Shown: positions 47,717-56,858, counted from the first letter of the stretch. The stretch is DNA of 64,000 bases from Pelagimonas sp017744045 (GCF_017744045.1 NZ_JAGHRD010000003.1); one strand, 5' to 3'. Numbers and translations are program-made. The notes: generated by a model from the sequence alone, not told the origin.

Positions 47717-50026
47717 ATGACAGATCCGATTACCCCCCGCCCATTGGCCAAGACGGTCGTCATGGTGCTTGCCATCACCTTTGTGATTGTCGGCATGATC
47801 AACACCATGCCCGAAATCCCCGGCCTGCAAGCCTTTATGCGCGATTTGACCGGGCAGCCTTTTCTGCGCGTTTCCGGCTTTCCCCCGGAATATTTCTTTC
47901 CACCGATTTTCCTACTGATGATGGTGATCGTGGCCATCCATGGCAGTGCCTGGGCCGAGTGGTCGCATCGCCAATTGCCCTGGCGTCCCGGTTGGCTGGG
48001 CCTGGTGCTGGATATCGGCCTTGTCACGGCTGCCGCCCTTGGTGCCCTGGGCTATCTTGTTGAAAACGATGCGGTTTGTCTGTTCGATCAAATCACCGGC
48101 GAACGGGCGCGCCTGATCGAAGAGGCCAATCAACGCGCCGCCGGTGTCATCCCCGGCATGAGCTTTGACGCCGAGGTTCCGGCCTGTCAGGCCCGGTTTG
48201 GCATCTGGATCCTGCCGCTTTTGTTCACCATTATCGGCCTGTTCTTCCTCTACAATATCCGCATGTGGGGCGCGCCGCTTGTGATCGTGGCCACCATTGT
48301 TGTCGCCTATACCGTGGCCACGGCGCTGGTCTGGATGTTCGATCTCTCCTCGAACAATTTCTTTCTGACCAAGCTCGGCGCAGATGGCGGCGATGCCCAG
48401 GCCGCTGCGATCCAAAAGGCGACCAATGTCTTTATCACCCCCGACGGGTTCATGGGGCGGTTCATGAATATCGTCGTGAACCAGGTCTTTCCCTATGTGA
48501 TCCTTGGCGCGCTGTTTGGCACCTCAGCCGGGGGGACATCGTTGATCAAACTGGCCGTCCGCCTGACACGTCGCCTGCGCGGCGGCCCGGCCCATGCGGC
48601 CATTGTGTCTTCGGCACTGTTTGGCACCATCACCGGCGGCCCAGTGACCAATGTGCTGTCCACCGGGCGGCTGACCATCCCCATGATGATCCGCAACGGC
48701 TTTAACGCCCGCTTTGCCGGCGGGGTCGAGGCCGCGGCCTCCTCGGGCGGGCAGATCATGCCGCCTGTGATGGGGGTTGCCGCCTTTGTGCTCGTGGCGC
48801 TGACTGCGGTGCCCTATACCAAGGTCATCGTGGCGGCCTTCCTGCCTGCCATGGCCTTCTTTATCTCGATCTTTCTGACGGTCATGTTCCAGGCCCGGCG
48901 CGAAAACGTCGCCGCCATGGAGGAGGTGCCCGAAGATCTCAAGATGTTCCGCCAGGATTGGCTGAATGTGATCATGATCTTTGTGCCCATTCTGGTCATC
49001 CTCTTCCTGCTGCTGGGCAACAAAGACGCCGTGGCCAACGGGCCACTCTCCCTCGTGCTGCCCGGTTTTGTGGTGCAACTGATCGTCAACGCGACAGGTG
49101 ACGCGATTTCGGCTGGCTGGTGGGCGGTTGTCGTGCTGATACCGCTCCTGTTCCTGGATCCCGAAACCCGCGCCAAACCATCCAAGATCCTGCATTCTCT
49201 GGCGGATGGCGGCATCCTGCTGTCGCGCCTGTTCCTGCTGCTTTTTGCGGTGTCGATCATCTCGGCTTTTCTCAATGAAAGCGGCCTGACCGGAGAGTTG
49301 ACCCGCGCCGTCACCGCCTGGTTGGAAAACGCGCAATCCGTGACGATCTTGGGGCTCACCATCCCGATCACCGGCGGTGTCTATCTGATGGTCGCGCTGG
49401 TCAGCGCCATGTTCTGTGCGATCCTATTGGGCATGGGCATGCCAACCGTGCCTGCCTATGTGAACGTGGCTCTGCTGCTCGGCCCGCTTTTGGCCAATCT
49501 CGGCGTCAGCTTTTTCACCGCGCATATGTTTGTGTTCTACTTCGCCGTGGCCTCGGCCATCACGCCGCCTGTGGCCATCGCCGCCTTTGCCGCTGCCTCC
49601 ATCGCGAAAACCGAACCCATGCGCACCGGGTTTGCCGCTGTGCGGGTCGGCATCGTGATGTTCACCATCCCGTACGTCTTTGCCTGGTATCCCGAACTGT
49701 TGCTGATCGAAGAGGCCGTGACCATTCTTGACGAAAATGGCCGCCAGCAATTGATCGAAGGTTACACCGGCACCACTGACTGGCTGGCTTTGGGCGGTCT
49801 GGCGCTGCGCCTGGCTTTGGCGCTCTATCTGCTGGCCTCTGCCCTGGCCCGCTTTGATCGTGGCGCGATGACACGGCTCGAAATGGCCACCCGCCTTTTG
49901 GTCGCCGTGCTGGTCCTTTGGAAAACCGCGCTGGTGATGTGGGTGGGCATTGCGGCCGCTGTGGTGATCCTTGCGGCGCACCACCTGCTCTTGCACGGCT
50001 CATCCACCATGCGAATCCGCGCCTGA
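47717..50026 (+). CDS. TRAP transporter fused permease (4TM/12TM)
   Basis: 769 residues, almost entirely hydrophobic segments. The N-terminal ~200 residues form the small-subunit-like part, and the DctM-like large subunit follows with GTSAGGTSLIKLAVRL, SSALFGTITGGPVTNVLSTGRLTIPMMI, EAAASSGGQIMPPVMG and LGMGMPTVPAYVN. Such fusions pair with TAXI receptors and run on an ion gradient. The substrate is unknown; the gene context (sulfatase, aromatic CoA pathway) points to an aromatic acid or its ester. Confidence 0.93.
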   Translation: MTDPITPRPLAKTVVMVLAITFVIVGMINTMPEIPGLQAFMRDLTGQPFLRVSGFPPEYFFPPIFLLMMVIVAIHGSAWAEWSHRQLPWRPGWLGLVLDIGLVTAAALGALGYLVENDAVCLFDQITGERARLIEEANQRAAGVIPGMSFDAEVPACQARFGIWILPLLFTIIGLFFLYNIRMWGAPLVIVATIVVAYTVATALVWMFDLSSNNFFLTKLGADGGDAQAAAIQKATNVFITPDGFMGRFMNIVVNQVFPYVILGALFGTSAGGTSLIKLAVRLTRRLRGGPAHAAIVSSALFGTITGGPVTNVLSTGRLTIPMMIRNGFNARFAGGVEAAASSGGQIMPPVMGVAAFVLVALTAVPYTKVIVAAFLPAMAFFISIFLTVMFQARRENVAAMEEVPEDLKMFRQDWLNVIMIFVPILVILFLLLGNKDAVANGPLSLVLPGFVVQLIVNATGDAISAGWWAVVVLIPLLFLDPETRAKPSKILHSLADGGILLSRLFLLLFAVSIISAFLNESGLTGELTRAVTAWLENAQSVTILGLTIPITGGVYLMVALVSAMFCAILLGMGMPTVPAYVNVALLLGPLLANLGVSFFTAHMFVFYFAVASAITPPVAIAAFAAASIAKTEPMRTGFAAVRVGIVMFTIPYVFAWYPELLLIEEAVTILDENGRQQLIEGYTGTTDWLALGGLALRLALALYLLASALARFDRGAMTRLEMATRLLVAVLVLWKTALVMWVGIAAAVVILAAHHLLLHGSSTMRIRA

Positions 50027-50051
50027 TTGACGTTTACAGGCGCGGATAACC

Positions 50052-50080
50052 GCCCCGATCCGACTTCCCCGGGTCGGGGC
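50052..50080. terminator. Hairpin downstream of the TRAP operon
   Basis: GCCCCGATCCG paired with CGGGTCGGGGC (one G-T pair) around a 7-base loop, 26 bases after the permease stop. No T run follows on this strand. Confidence 0.4.
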
Positions 50081-50174
50081 AATCCCCCCTAAACTCGGGG
50101 CGTTTTGTACAGATTGCCCTGTTGCGGTTAGACCGGGCGGCCCGTTACCACCACCGTCCGGTAAGGTAACGTAG

Positions 50175-50193
50175 GGTGGGGTTTCACCCCACC
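50175..50193. terminator. Hairpin between TRAP permease and cytochrome genes
   Basis: GGTGGGG-TTTCA-CCCCACC, a perfect 7-base stem in the 3' region shared by convergent transcripts. The rest of 50027-50220 shows nothing else. Confidence 0.4.
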
Positions 50194-50220
50194 ACTCCGG
50201 CCCCAAATCCGGCACAAACC

Positions 50221-50631
50221 TTACCGCTTCTCTTGGATGCTCTCGATATATTCCAGCAAAGCCAGAAGCTTACGCGGTGTTGGCGTTTCGATCCCGTCGC
50301 CGCTATCATAGGGGATCAGGTCACCCTCGAGCAGCGCGCCGAATTCTGGCATGCCCGGCCCGGCAATGTCGGAGCGCGCATAGCCATCAATGGTGGATAA
50401 CACCTTGGATTTCGGGAATTTATCGCCATGGCGCACTTGGATCAAAGTCAGATCCTTGGGCGTTTTTTCCATCGCCCGCGCCATAGGCCCCTCACCCTTG
50501 CCATTCGCCCCGTGGCAACTTGCGCAATTTTCCATGAAAAGCGCTTTGCCATCAGAGGCTTGCGGCATTTCCGCCTCAACACAGGCCAGCAAGGCCAAAC
50601 AAGCGGTCAAGCCACTGAAAACCCTTATCAT
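50221..50631 (-). CDS. Cytochrome c lipoprotein, downstream copy
   Basis: 136 residues from the ATG at 50631 (AGGAGACGTAAA upstream). Lipoprotein signal with lipobox LLAC (C17). Haem motif C36-A-S-C39-H40 (ENCASCHG); the likely axial methionine is in PGMPEFGALLEG. It is a class I mono-haem cytochrome tethered to a membrane and facing the periplasm. It has a related partner immediately upstream (one base between genes), so they probably form a two-step electron relay. The redox partner is unknown. Confidence 0.88.
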   Translation of the reverse strand: MIRVFSGLTACLALLACVEAEMPQASDGKALFMENCASCHGANGKGEGPMARAMEKTPKDLTLIQVRHGDKFPKSKVLSTIDGYARSDIAGPGMPEFGALLEGDLIPYDSGDGIETPTPRKLLALLEYIESIQEKR

Positions 50632-50632
50632 T

Positions 50633-51043
50633 TTACGTCTCCTGCAAGGTTTTGACATAGGCGACAATATCCAACAATGCCCGGGGCGTTAAGGTCTTTT
50701 CGCCACTGGGCGACACCCATTCCACCTGTTCCCCTTCGAGCAAGGGGCCGAATTCCGGCATCAGGCCTTGGTGAAATTTCCCCGGATATCCATAGACTTG
50801 CACCATGACGCGCTCGGTTGGGAACACGCCATCATTGCTGGCGCTGAGTTGTGACAGGTCGGCAGGAGCGACTGGTAAACTTTGTGCTAACGGCCCATCC
50901 GCAACACCTCTAACCCCATGACAAGAAACGCAAAAGCTTGTGTAGAGGTCTTTTCCACGCCGCTCGGACTCCGTCTCCATTTCGCCGCAGGCCACCACGC
51001 CAACCAGCGCCGCAGCCCCCAGAATCCCTAATAATATCCGCAT
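50633..51043 (-). CDS. Cytochrome c lipoprotein, upstream copy
   Basis: 136 residues from the ATG at 51043; the frame extends to 51094 without family support. Lipobox VVAC (C19), haem motif C38-V-S-C41-H42 (FCVSCHG), and LMPEFGPLLEGEQ with the probable Met ligand. It has the same length and layout as the next gene, including the closing LTPRALLDIVAYVKTLQ, so the pair arose by tandem duplication. Membrane-anchored, periplasm-facing. Confidence 0.88.
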   Translation of the reverse strand: MRILLGILGAAALVGVVACGEMETESERRGKDLYTSFCVSCHGVRGVADGPLAQSLPVAPADLSQLSASNDGVFPTERVMVQVYGYPGKFHQGLMPEFGPLLEGEQVEWVSPSGEKTLTPRALLDIVAYVKTLQET

Positions 51044-51177
51044 CTTAGCTCGCCCCCTTTGTCCTTGTCCTAGCTGTATTCTACTCTGCCCCACGCTGTA
51101 CAGACTTGATCTACATCAGCCCCCTCGACAACCGCCCAAATCCATGCTCAAGTCTATGAAAACCAACAGGATTTTCG

Positions 51178-51612
51178 ATGACTCATTACGCGTTAACCAT
51201 GCTCGCCGCCGGGATAGGCATCCCGGTCTTAGCCGCCCTGAACGCCGCGCTTGGTGTGCGGTTGGGATCGCCCGTCTCCGCCGCTATGATCTTGTTTTTC
51301 ATAGCCATTCTCAGCACATCCCTGGTCTGGTTCACCCTCGGCCGCCCCAGCCTGACCGAGGCCGTAGCTGCCCCCAAACACCTCTTCCTCGCCGGCGTCC
51401 TGATCGCCTTCTACGTACTCTCCATCACCTTCGTCGCCCCAAAATTCGGCGTCGGAAATGCGGTGTTTTTTGTCCTGCTCGGCCAGTTGATCAGCACGGC
51501 CGCAATCGACCATTTCGGGTTGTTCGGAGCCAAGGTCACTCCGCTGAACCTGATGCGTGCAACGGGAATTTCTGTTATGGTTCTAGGGGTTTGGATCACG
51601 CAACGCGCCTGA
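51178..51612 (+). CDS. DMT-superfamily transporter, YdcZ/DUF606 type
   Basis: 144 residues with four to five hydrophobic segments (ALTMLAAGIGIPVLAALNAALG, SAAMILFFIAILSTSLVWF, FLAGVLIAFYVLSITFVAP, AVFFVLLGQLISTAAIDHFG). The phrases NAALGVRLGSPVSAA and LNLMRATGISVMVLGVWI fit the small half-size DUF606/YdcZ group of drug/metabolite transporters, which work as dimers. Substrate unknown. Convergent with lolD, three bases between the stops. Confidence 0.85.
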   Translation: MTHYALTMLAAGIGIPVLAALNAALGVRLGSPVSAAMILFFIAILSTSLVWFTLGRPSLTEAVAAPKHLFLAGVLIAFYVLSITFVAPKFGVGNAVFFVLLGQLISTAAIDHFGLFGAKVTPLNLMRATGISVMVLGVWITQRA

Positions 51613-51615
51613 TCC

Positions 51616-52299
51616 TCAGTCTTCGCGCAGCAGCCCGGCTTCAAGATGCACGCAGCGATCCATACGCGCGGCAAGCTCGAGGTTATGCGTCGCGATCAAG
51701 GCGGACAGACCGGTATCGCGCACAAGCGCCATGAGGGCCGCAAACACCCGATCCGAGGTTTCAGGGTCAAGGTTCCCGGTCGGTTCATCCGCCAAAAGCA
51801 GTTTAGGCGCATTGGCCATGGCTCGGCAAAAGGCCACACGCTGTTGTTCCCCACCAGACAAGGCTCCGGGCCGGTGCTCGGCCCGGTCTTTCACCCCGAC
51901 ACTGTCCAACAAATCAAGGCCCCGTGCCTGCGCGGCACCGCGCCCGACACCATTGGCCAATTGCGGCAGAACCACATTTTCAAGCGCTGTGAACTCGGGC
52001 AGAAGGTGATGAAATTGATAGACAAATCCAACCTCAGAGCGACGCATCGCCGTGCGCCTGCGGTCAGAGCGCCCCTGCATCGCCTCGCCTGAGATTTCCA
52101 CACTTCCAGCCGTAGGCGTGTCCAACAAACCCGCGATATGCAGCAGCGTCGACTTCCCAGCACCAGAGGGCGCAACCAGAGCCACGACCTCGCCGCGACC
52201 CAGCTCCAAATCGGCACCGCGCAAGACCTGGACTTCGCCCGCTTCGCCCCGGTTATAGGTCTTTTCAATCCCTTTCAGGCGCAACACGAGATCAGACAT
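51616..52299 (-). CDS. lolD: Lipoprotein-releasing ABC transporter ATPase LolD
   Basis: 227 residues from the ATG at 52299. Walker A is VAPSGAGKST (the first Gly of the motif is Ala), Q-loop VYQFHHLLPEFTALENV, signature LSGGEQQRVAFCRA, Walker B LLLADEPTGNLD. QFHHLLPEFTALENV is typical of LolD, which powers release of lipoproteins from the inner membrane to LolA. The permease gene lies upstream on the same strand, separated by 98 bases that contain one of the palindromic repeats. Confidence 0.93.
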   Translation of the reverse strand: MSDLVLRLKGIEKTYNRGEAGEVQVLRGADLELGRGEVVALVAPSGAGKSTLLHIAGLLDTPTAGSVEISGEAMQGRSDRRRTAMRRSEVGFVYQFHHLLPEFTALENVVLPQLANGVGRGAAQARGLDLLDSVGVKDRAEHRPGALSGGEQQRVAFCRAMANAPKLLLADEPTGNLDPETSDRVFAALMALVRDTGLSALIATHNLELAARMDRCVHLEAGLLRED

Positions 52300-52323
52300 G
52301 ATCAGCCTCCACAACAAGGGACC

Positions 52324-52372
52324 GCATCCAAATTCCGTCGACGGAATTTGCAAAACTTTTGCAAAAGTTTTG
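52324..52372 (+). repeat. Bipartite palindromic intergenic repeat, copy 3
   Basis: GCATCC, AAATTCCGTCGACGGAATTT (52330-52349), then CAAAACTTTTGCAAAAGTTTTG (52351-52372), both perfect palindromes. Unlike the other copies it lies inside an operon, between the LolC/E permease gene and lolD, where it could lower or stop read-through. Confidence 0.88.
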
Positions 52373-52397
52373 GGCGCTTGCCACCCGCGCAGCATTT

Positions 52398-53723
52398 TTA
52401 TTCATAGCGCAGCGCCTCGACGGGGTTCATCCGCGCCGCGCGGCGGGCCGGGAAGATTGTCACGATAAAGGACAGGCCCAAGGACAGGCCAACTGCTGAC
52501 AGGACATCGCCCATTTGCAGCTTGGCTGGCAGTGCATAAATGCCGCGAATGGACGGATCCCAGACACCGCCCCCGGCAACGTAATTCACAAAGGCAAAGA
52601 TCGGATCGATATAGATCGCAAACAGGCAGCCCAGGATCACCCCGGCCAACGTCCCCAGTATCCCGGTAAAGGCCCCACAGATAAAGAATACCCGCATGAC
52701 CGAGCCTTCGGTCAGCCCCATCGTACGCAATATCCCAATGTCGCGGCCTTTGTTTTTCACCAGCATGATCAGCCCCGACACGATGTTCATGGTGGCGATC
52801 AACACCAGCACCGAAAGGATCACAAACATCACATTATCTTCGATCTCAAGCGCGCGCAGAAACCCACCCGAGGCATCCTGCCAGGTCCAGATCAGCGCCC
52901 CTGCCCCAGCGGCCTGGGCCACGGGGGTGGACAGGGTTTCAACCGCTTCGGGATCGGTGACGATCACCTCAAGCTCATCCGCGACACCTTCGCGATTGAA
53001 ATAGAGCTGCGCCTCGGCAAAGGGCATATAGACCCGTGTCTTATCAATATCATAGCGCCCGGCGGTGAAGACATAGACAACCTCATAGGCCTTGATCCGA
53101 GGCGAGGTGCCAAAGGCGGTTTTCACCCCGTTGGGCGAAATCAGTTTGATCGTGTCGCCCACGCCGACCCCCAGCGTCAGAGCGACGCCGGAGCCGATGG
53201 CGATCCCGTCGTCAAAGCGAGCAAGATCGCCGTGCCCGGTTTCGGGATCAGCGATGCGGCGGATCTTGGTAATGTCTTCGGCCTTGATCCCAAACACCTC
53301 GACCCCGGCATTGGAGCCGGTGACATTGGCCATGACCTGCCCTTTGACCAAAGGCGCAACGCGGGTCACGCCGGGTACCTGGCGTACCGCCTCGGCCATG
53401 CCTGCGTAATCCGGCAGGGTGCGGGTCGGGCGGTCATATTCGTCAAGACGCTGCATGTGGTACACGGTCAGATGCGCGTTGCTGCCCAAGATCGTATCAA
53501 CAAATTCCGCGCGAAATCCCGAACGCACCGCCAGGGTCGCGATCAAGGCAAAGACCGCCAGAGTAATCCCGATCAGGCTGATCCAGGTCATGACGCTAAC
53601 GCCACCCTCGGCCCGTTTGGCGCGCAGATAGCGCCAGGCAATCATCCATTCATAAGGCGCGAAGGGCGCGGGTTGTCTGGTTTTGACGCTGCTGTTTCTG
53701 GGGCTATCGGACCCGTTGGGCAT
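52398..53723 (-). CDS. lolC: Lipoprotein-releasing ABC transporter permease LolC/LolE
   Basis: 441 residues with AGAGG upstream. N-terminal PFAPYEWMIAWRYLRAKRAEGGVSVMTWISLIGITLAVFALIA type LolC/E opening, one membrane segment, a large periplasmic domain (~60-290), then three FtsX-like segments with NIVSGLIMLVKNKGRDIGILRTMG and the end NPVEALRYE. A single permease gene pairs with lolD here, so it may act as a homodimer (LolF-like) as in many bacteria lacking separate lolC and lolE; whether a second permease exists elsewhere cannot be seen. Confidence 0.92.
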   Translation of the reverse strand: MPNGSDSPRNSSVKTRQPAPFAPYEWMIAWRYLRAKRAEGGVSVMTWISLIGITLAVFALIATLAVRSGFRAEFVDTILGSNAHLTVYHMQRLDEYDRPTRTLPDYAGMAEAVRQVPGVTRVAPLVKGQVMANVTGSNAGVEVFGIKAEDITKIRRIADPETGHGDLARFDDGIAIGSGVALTLGVGVGDTIKLISPNGVKTAFGTSPRIKAYEVVYVFTAGRYDIDKTRVYMPFAEAQLYFNREGVADELEVIVTDPEAVETLSTPVAQAAGAGALIWTWQDASGGFLRALEIEDNVMFVILSVLVLIATMNIVSGLIMLVKNKGRDIGILRTMGLTEGSVMRVFFICGAFTGILGTLAGVILGCLFAIYIDPIFAFVNYVAGGGVWDPSIRGIYALPAKLQMGDVLSAVGLSLGLSFIVTIFPARRAARMNPVEALRYE

Positions 53724-53904
53724 CTTGGCCTCTTTTCGCTACTCCCTTTCGCTTGACCAGTTTGCACGCACAGGGTCAAGCGCGCATCTGATCACGGCGT
53801 GGTTTCTGGCAAAGATGTGCTGGTTTTCCCGCAATCCGCTGCGCAAACCCGTCGCACTTGGCTTCCCCCTTGCCCAAGCGCCTGACTTGGCCAATAACCC
53901 GAGC

Positions 53905-55017
53905 ATGACCGGACCTCGCTACACCTCGCTGATCGCCTCGCTTCCTGAAACCGTGCCGTTTGTCGGCCCTGAAGTGCAGGAACGCGCCCGTGGCGCGGCG
54001 TTTGATGCGCGATTGGGGGCAAATGAGAATATGTTCGGCCCCTCGCCCAAGGCGGTTGATGCTTTGCAGAGAGCGGCGGGGGAAACTTGGAAATATGGTG
54101 ATTCCAGCAGCTTTGATCTGCGCGACGGGTTGGCAGATCATATTGGCTGTGGCCCGGGAAACCTGATTGTTGGCGAAGGCATTGATGGTCTGCTGGGCTA
54201 TCTCGTGCGTTTGCTGATCGAACAAGGCGATGCGGTTGTGACCTCGGATGGGGCCTATCCGACCTTCAACTATCATGTGGCCGGGTTTGGTGGGCAGTTG
54301 CACAAGGTGCCTTACCGCGATGATCGCGAAGACTTGCCCGCGCTTCTGGCCAAGGCCGCAGAAGAGGCGGCCAAGCTGGTCTATTTTGCCAATCCAGACA
54401 ATCCAATGGGCAGTTGGGTCAACGGGGCCGAGATCGAAGCGGCGCTGGATCAGATCCCCGAGGGCTGCCTGCTGATCCTTGACGAAGCCTATATTGAGTT
54501 CGCGCCAGCGGGCGTTGCCCCCAAGATCGCCTTTGACGATCCGCGCGTGATCCGCTTTCGCACCTTTTCCAAGGCCTATGGCATGGCCGGGGCGCGGGTT
54601 GGCTATGGCATCGGACATCCGGCGCTGATCACCGCCTTTGACAAGATACGCAATCATTTTGGCATGAACCGGGCCGCGCAGGTCGGGGCGCTTGCCGCAC
54701 TCATGGATCAGGCTGGGTTGCAGGAAATCCTGGTTCAGGTCGCGCAATCCAAGGCCGAGATCGCCCGGATCGCCCAAGAAAACGGCCTTGAGCCCCTGCC
54801 CTCGGCCAGCAATTTCGTGACGATTGATTGCGGGACGGATGGTGATTTTGCCCGCGCGGTTCTGGCCAGTTTGGTGGCGGATGGGGTCTTTGTGCGCATG
54901 CCTTTTGTCGCGCCTCAGGATCGTTGCATCCGGGTTAGCGCCGGCCGCCCCGAGGATATGGCGGCCTTTGCGCGCGCCCTGCCAAAGGCTTTGGCCAAAG
55001 CGCGCGAAACCGGCTGA
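53905..55017 (+). CDS. PLP-dependent aminotransferase, HisC-like (class I/II)
   Basis: 370 residues from the ATG at 53905 (MTGPRYTSLIASLPETVPFVG); the open frame to 53683 overlaps the divergent permease gene and is not real. GANENMFGPSPKA, NPDNPMGSW, DEAYIEFAP and the PLP lysine K223 in TFSKAYGMAGARVGYG match the histidinol-phosphate aminotransferase family. The broad-specificity HisC2/AAT-like forms in this group also transaminate aromatic amino acids. No his genes are nearby, so the exact role is open. Confidence 0.87.
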   Translation: MTGPRYTSLIASLPETVPFVGPEVQERARGAAFDARLGANENMFGPSPKAVDALQRAAGETWKYGDSSSFDLRDGLADHIGCGPGNLIVGEGIDGLLGYLVRLLIEQGDAVVTSDGAYPTFNYHVAGFGGQLHKVPYRDDREDLPALLAKAAEEAAKLVYFANPDNPMGSWVNGAEIEAALDQIPEGCLLILDEAYIEFAPAGVAPKIAFDDPRVIRFRTFSKAYGMAGARVGYGIGHPALITAFDKIRNHFGMNRAAQVGALAALMDQAGLQEILVQVAQSKAEIARIAQENGLEPLPSASNFVTIDCGTDGDFARAVLASLVADGVFVRMPFVAPQDRCIRVSAGRPEDMAAFARALPKALAKARETG

Positions 55018-55142
55018 GGGTTGGGCTTAACCAAAAATTGACACCTGCGGGGCAATCTGGAGGGCACACGCTGCCAACGCCATATGTCTGCCCGCAGCCC
55101 ATTCGGACCGCGAGCCTTTGGCCCATCACAGGAGCCGGTCCC

Positions 55143-55400
55143 ATGCATGATGCTGACCCTCGCCCATCTGGCCCGCAGGTAAACGGGTCAAACTCCGTTG
55201 CAAATCTGATCTTGATCTTTGCCAATATGATTTGGATTTTTCTGGTGATCTGGTCGACCTGGGGGATTGGGGCGGTGATGATCCTTGGCGCAGCTTTGAA
55301 CCATCTGATCACCCGCTACGAATTTGGCCTGCGGCGAGAGGCGGCTGGCATCAACGCTCAAGACGACAGCGATGATGACCCAAGGCAACCCCAGACCTGA
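55143..55400 (+). CDS. Small membrane protein
   Basis: 85 residues from the ATG at 55143, behind AGGAG. After a polar 25-residue start there is one long hydrophobic stretch (ANLILIFANMIWIFLVIWSTWGIGAVMILGAALNHLI, one long or two short membrane segments), then a charged tail ending in DDSDDDPRQPQT. No family recognised. It could be a regulator or a stabilising subunit; nothing in the context decides. Confidence 0.6.
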   Translation: MHDADPRPSGPQVNGSNSVANLILIFANMIWIFLVIWSTWGIGAVMILGAALNHLITRYEFGLRREAAGINAQDDSDDDPRQPQT

Positions 55401-55437
55401 CATCCATATCCGCCTTTGCGCGCACGGCAGGCGCTGA

Positions 55438-55486
55438 CAAAAGTTTTGCAAAACTTTTGCAAATTCCGTGCACGGAATTTGGATGC
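55438..55486 (-). repeat. Bipartite palindromic intergenic repeat, copy 4 (reverse orientation)
   Basis: Read on the minus strand: GCATCC, AAATTCCGTGCACGGAATTT (55461-55480), then CAAAAGTTTTGCAAAACTTTTG (55438-55459). Both palindromes are perfect; the second has the G and C of its stem exchanged relative to copy 3. It lies between convergent genes. Confidence 0.88.
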
Positions 55487-55507
55487 GCGGGCCTGCCGGA
55501 CCTTCTT

Positions 55508-56707
55508 CTAAACTGATGAAGCGGCACTGATCACCTGCGCCGCAGCCGCAACCCCACCCGGGTTGTGCGCGATGCCCAAAGCATCAAGCCCAGCCTCGAC
55601 ACTGCCAAGCATGCCCAGAACCATGGTCGCGTTCAAATGCCCCATATGGCCAAATCGGAACACACCGGCACCGGTCGGGTCAGCCTCGGTTCCCATGCCC
55701 AGCCCGATCCCCAAGGTGACCCCGGCATTGGTGCTGCACCACTCCCGCAGCCTGTCGCCATCCGGCGCACCGATCTTGACCGTTGTCACCGCATAAGAGC
55801 GCTGCGCGGGGTCAGCCACATTCAGCGCCATGGGGCTGCCCCAATGCTCAACCGCTGCCCAGATCGACTGGGCCAGTGCCTTGTGCCGCGCCCAGACAGC
55901 TTCGATCCCTTCGGCTTTGATCATGCCCAGCGCAACCTCCAACGCATAAAGGTGATGCGTCGGCGCTGTGCCGCCAAAATACTGATAGAATATCTCGGGC
56001 TCGACCCGCGGCTGCCAGTCCCAATAGCCAGACACCCGGGCCAACGCCTGACGTGCCACCATGGCTCGGTCATTGAACCAGACAAAACCCAGCCCCGGAG
56101 GCACCATCAGCCCCTTTTGACTGGCCGAGATCAGAACATCTACACCCCAATCATCCATGCGCATTTCATCACAGCCCAGCGAGGCGACGCAATCCGCCAT
56201 CAGCAGAGCCGGATGGCCAACCTCATCCAGGACCTGACGCAAAGCTTTGATATCACTGCGCAAAGAGGTCGAGGTATCGGTATGCACCGCCAGAACAGCT
56301 TTGATCTTTTGCCCCTTATCGGCCAAAAGCGCCGCGCGCACCTGTTCAGGATCAATAGGCGTCTGACGCCCGTGATCGATCAACTCGACCTCAACCCCCA
56401 GCTTTTGCGCCATGTCCGCCCAGCCAAAGCCGAACACCCCCATGACCGGAGCCAGAACCTTGTCACCCGGTTGCACGACATTGCTCAGCGAGGCCTCCCA
56501 AACGCCATGGCCATTGGCGATGTAAATCGCCACCTGGTGCTGCGTCTGAGCGACATATTTCAGATTGCGCACCAGACCCTCGGTCAGCACCCGCAACTCA
56601 TCTGAATAGATATCCGGCGCAGGCCGCATCATCGCCTGCAAAACCGCATCCGGCATGACAGAAGGCCCCGGCAGGGCCATATGAAGGCGCCCATTGGCAA
56701 GTGACAT
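55508..56707 (-). CDS. Serine-glyoxylate aminotransferase (class V)
   Basis: 399 residues from the ATG at 56707, preceded by AAAGGA. LPGPSVMPDAVLQAM opens as in serine/alanine-glyoxylate aminotransferases; ANGHGVWEASLSN, DCVASLGCDEMRMDDWGVDV and the PLP lysine K198 in SASQKGLMVPPG are diagnostic. The length fits serine-glyoxylate aminotransferase, which forms hydroxypyruvate and glycine in the serine cycle and photorespiratory-type metabolism and is common in roseobacters using C1 or C2 compounds. Alanine-glyoxylate activity is possible too. Confidence 0.88.
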   Translation of the reverse strand: MSLANGRLHMALPGPSVMPDAVLQAMMRPAPDIYSDELRVLTEGLVRNLKYVAQTQHQVAIYIANGHGVWEASLSNVVQPGDKVLAPVMGVFGFGWADMAQKLGVEVELIDHGRQTPIDPEQVRAALLADKGQKIKAVLAVHTDTSTSLRSDIKALRQVLDEVGHPALLMADCVASLGCDEMRMDDWGVDVLISASQKGLMVPPGLGFVWFNDRAMVARQALARVSGYWDWQPRVEPEIFYQYFGGTAPTHHLYALEVALGMIKAEGIEAVWARHKALAQSIWAAVEHWGSPMALNVADPAQRSYAVTTVKIGAPDGDRLREWCSTNAGVTLGIGLGMGTEADPTGAGVFRFGHMGHLNATMVLGMLGSVEAGLDALGIAHNPGGVAAAAQVISAASSV

Positions 56708-56858
56708 TGGCAAATCCTTTGAAACAGCGACCATTCCCGACAAATCGGCCCTGGCAACTTTGGGGCAGAGTACCGCTGCGTTAGGGATCGTCAATAGCGC
56801 GAATGCTTGCCAGTTGCGCGCGCAAGGCTTAAACCGCGCATCTGAAGCTAAGGGACGA

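Noticed and set aside
46450..48027. 525-codon minus-strand frame across the TAXI-TRAP genes
   Set aside because: Antisense shadow of two genes with clear motifs, arising from codon bias.
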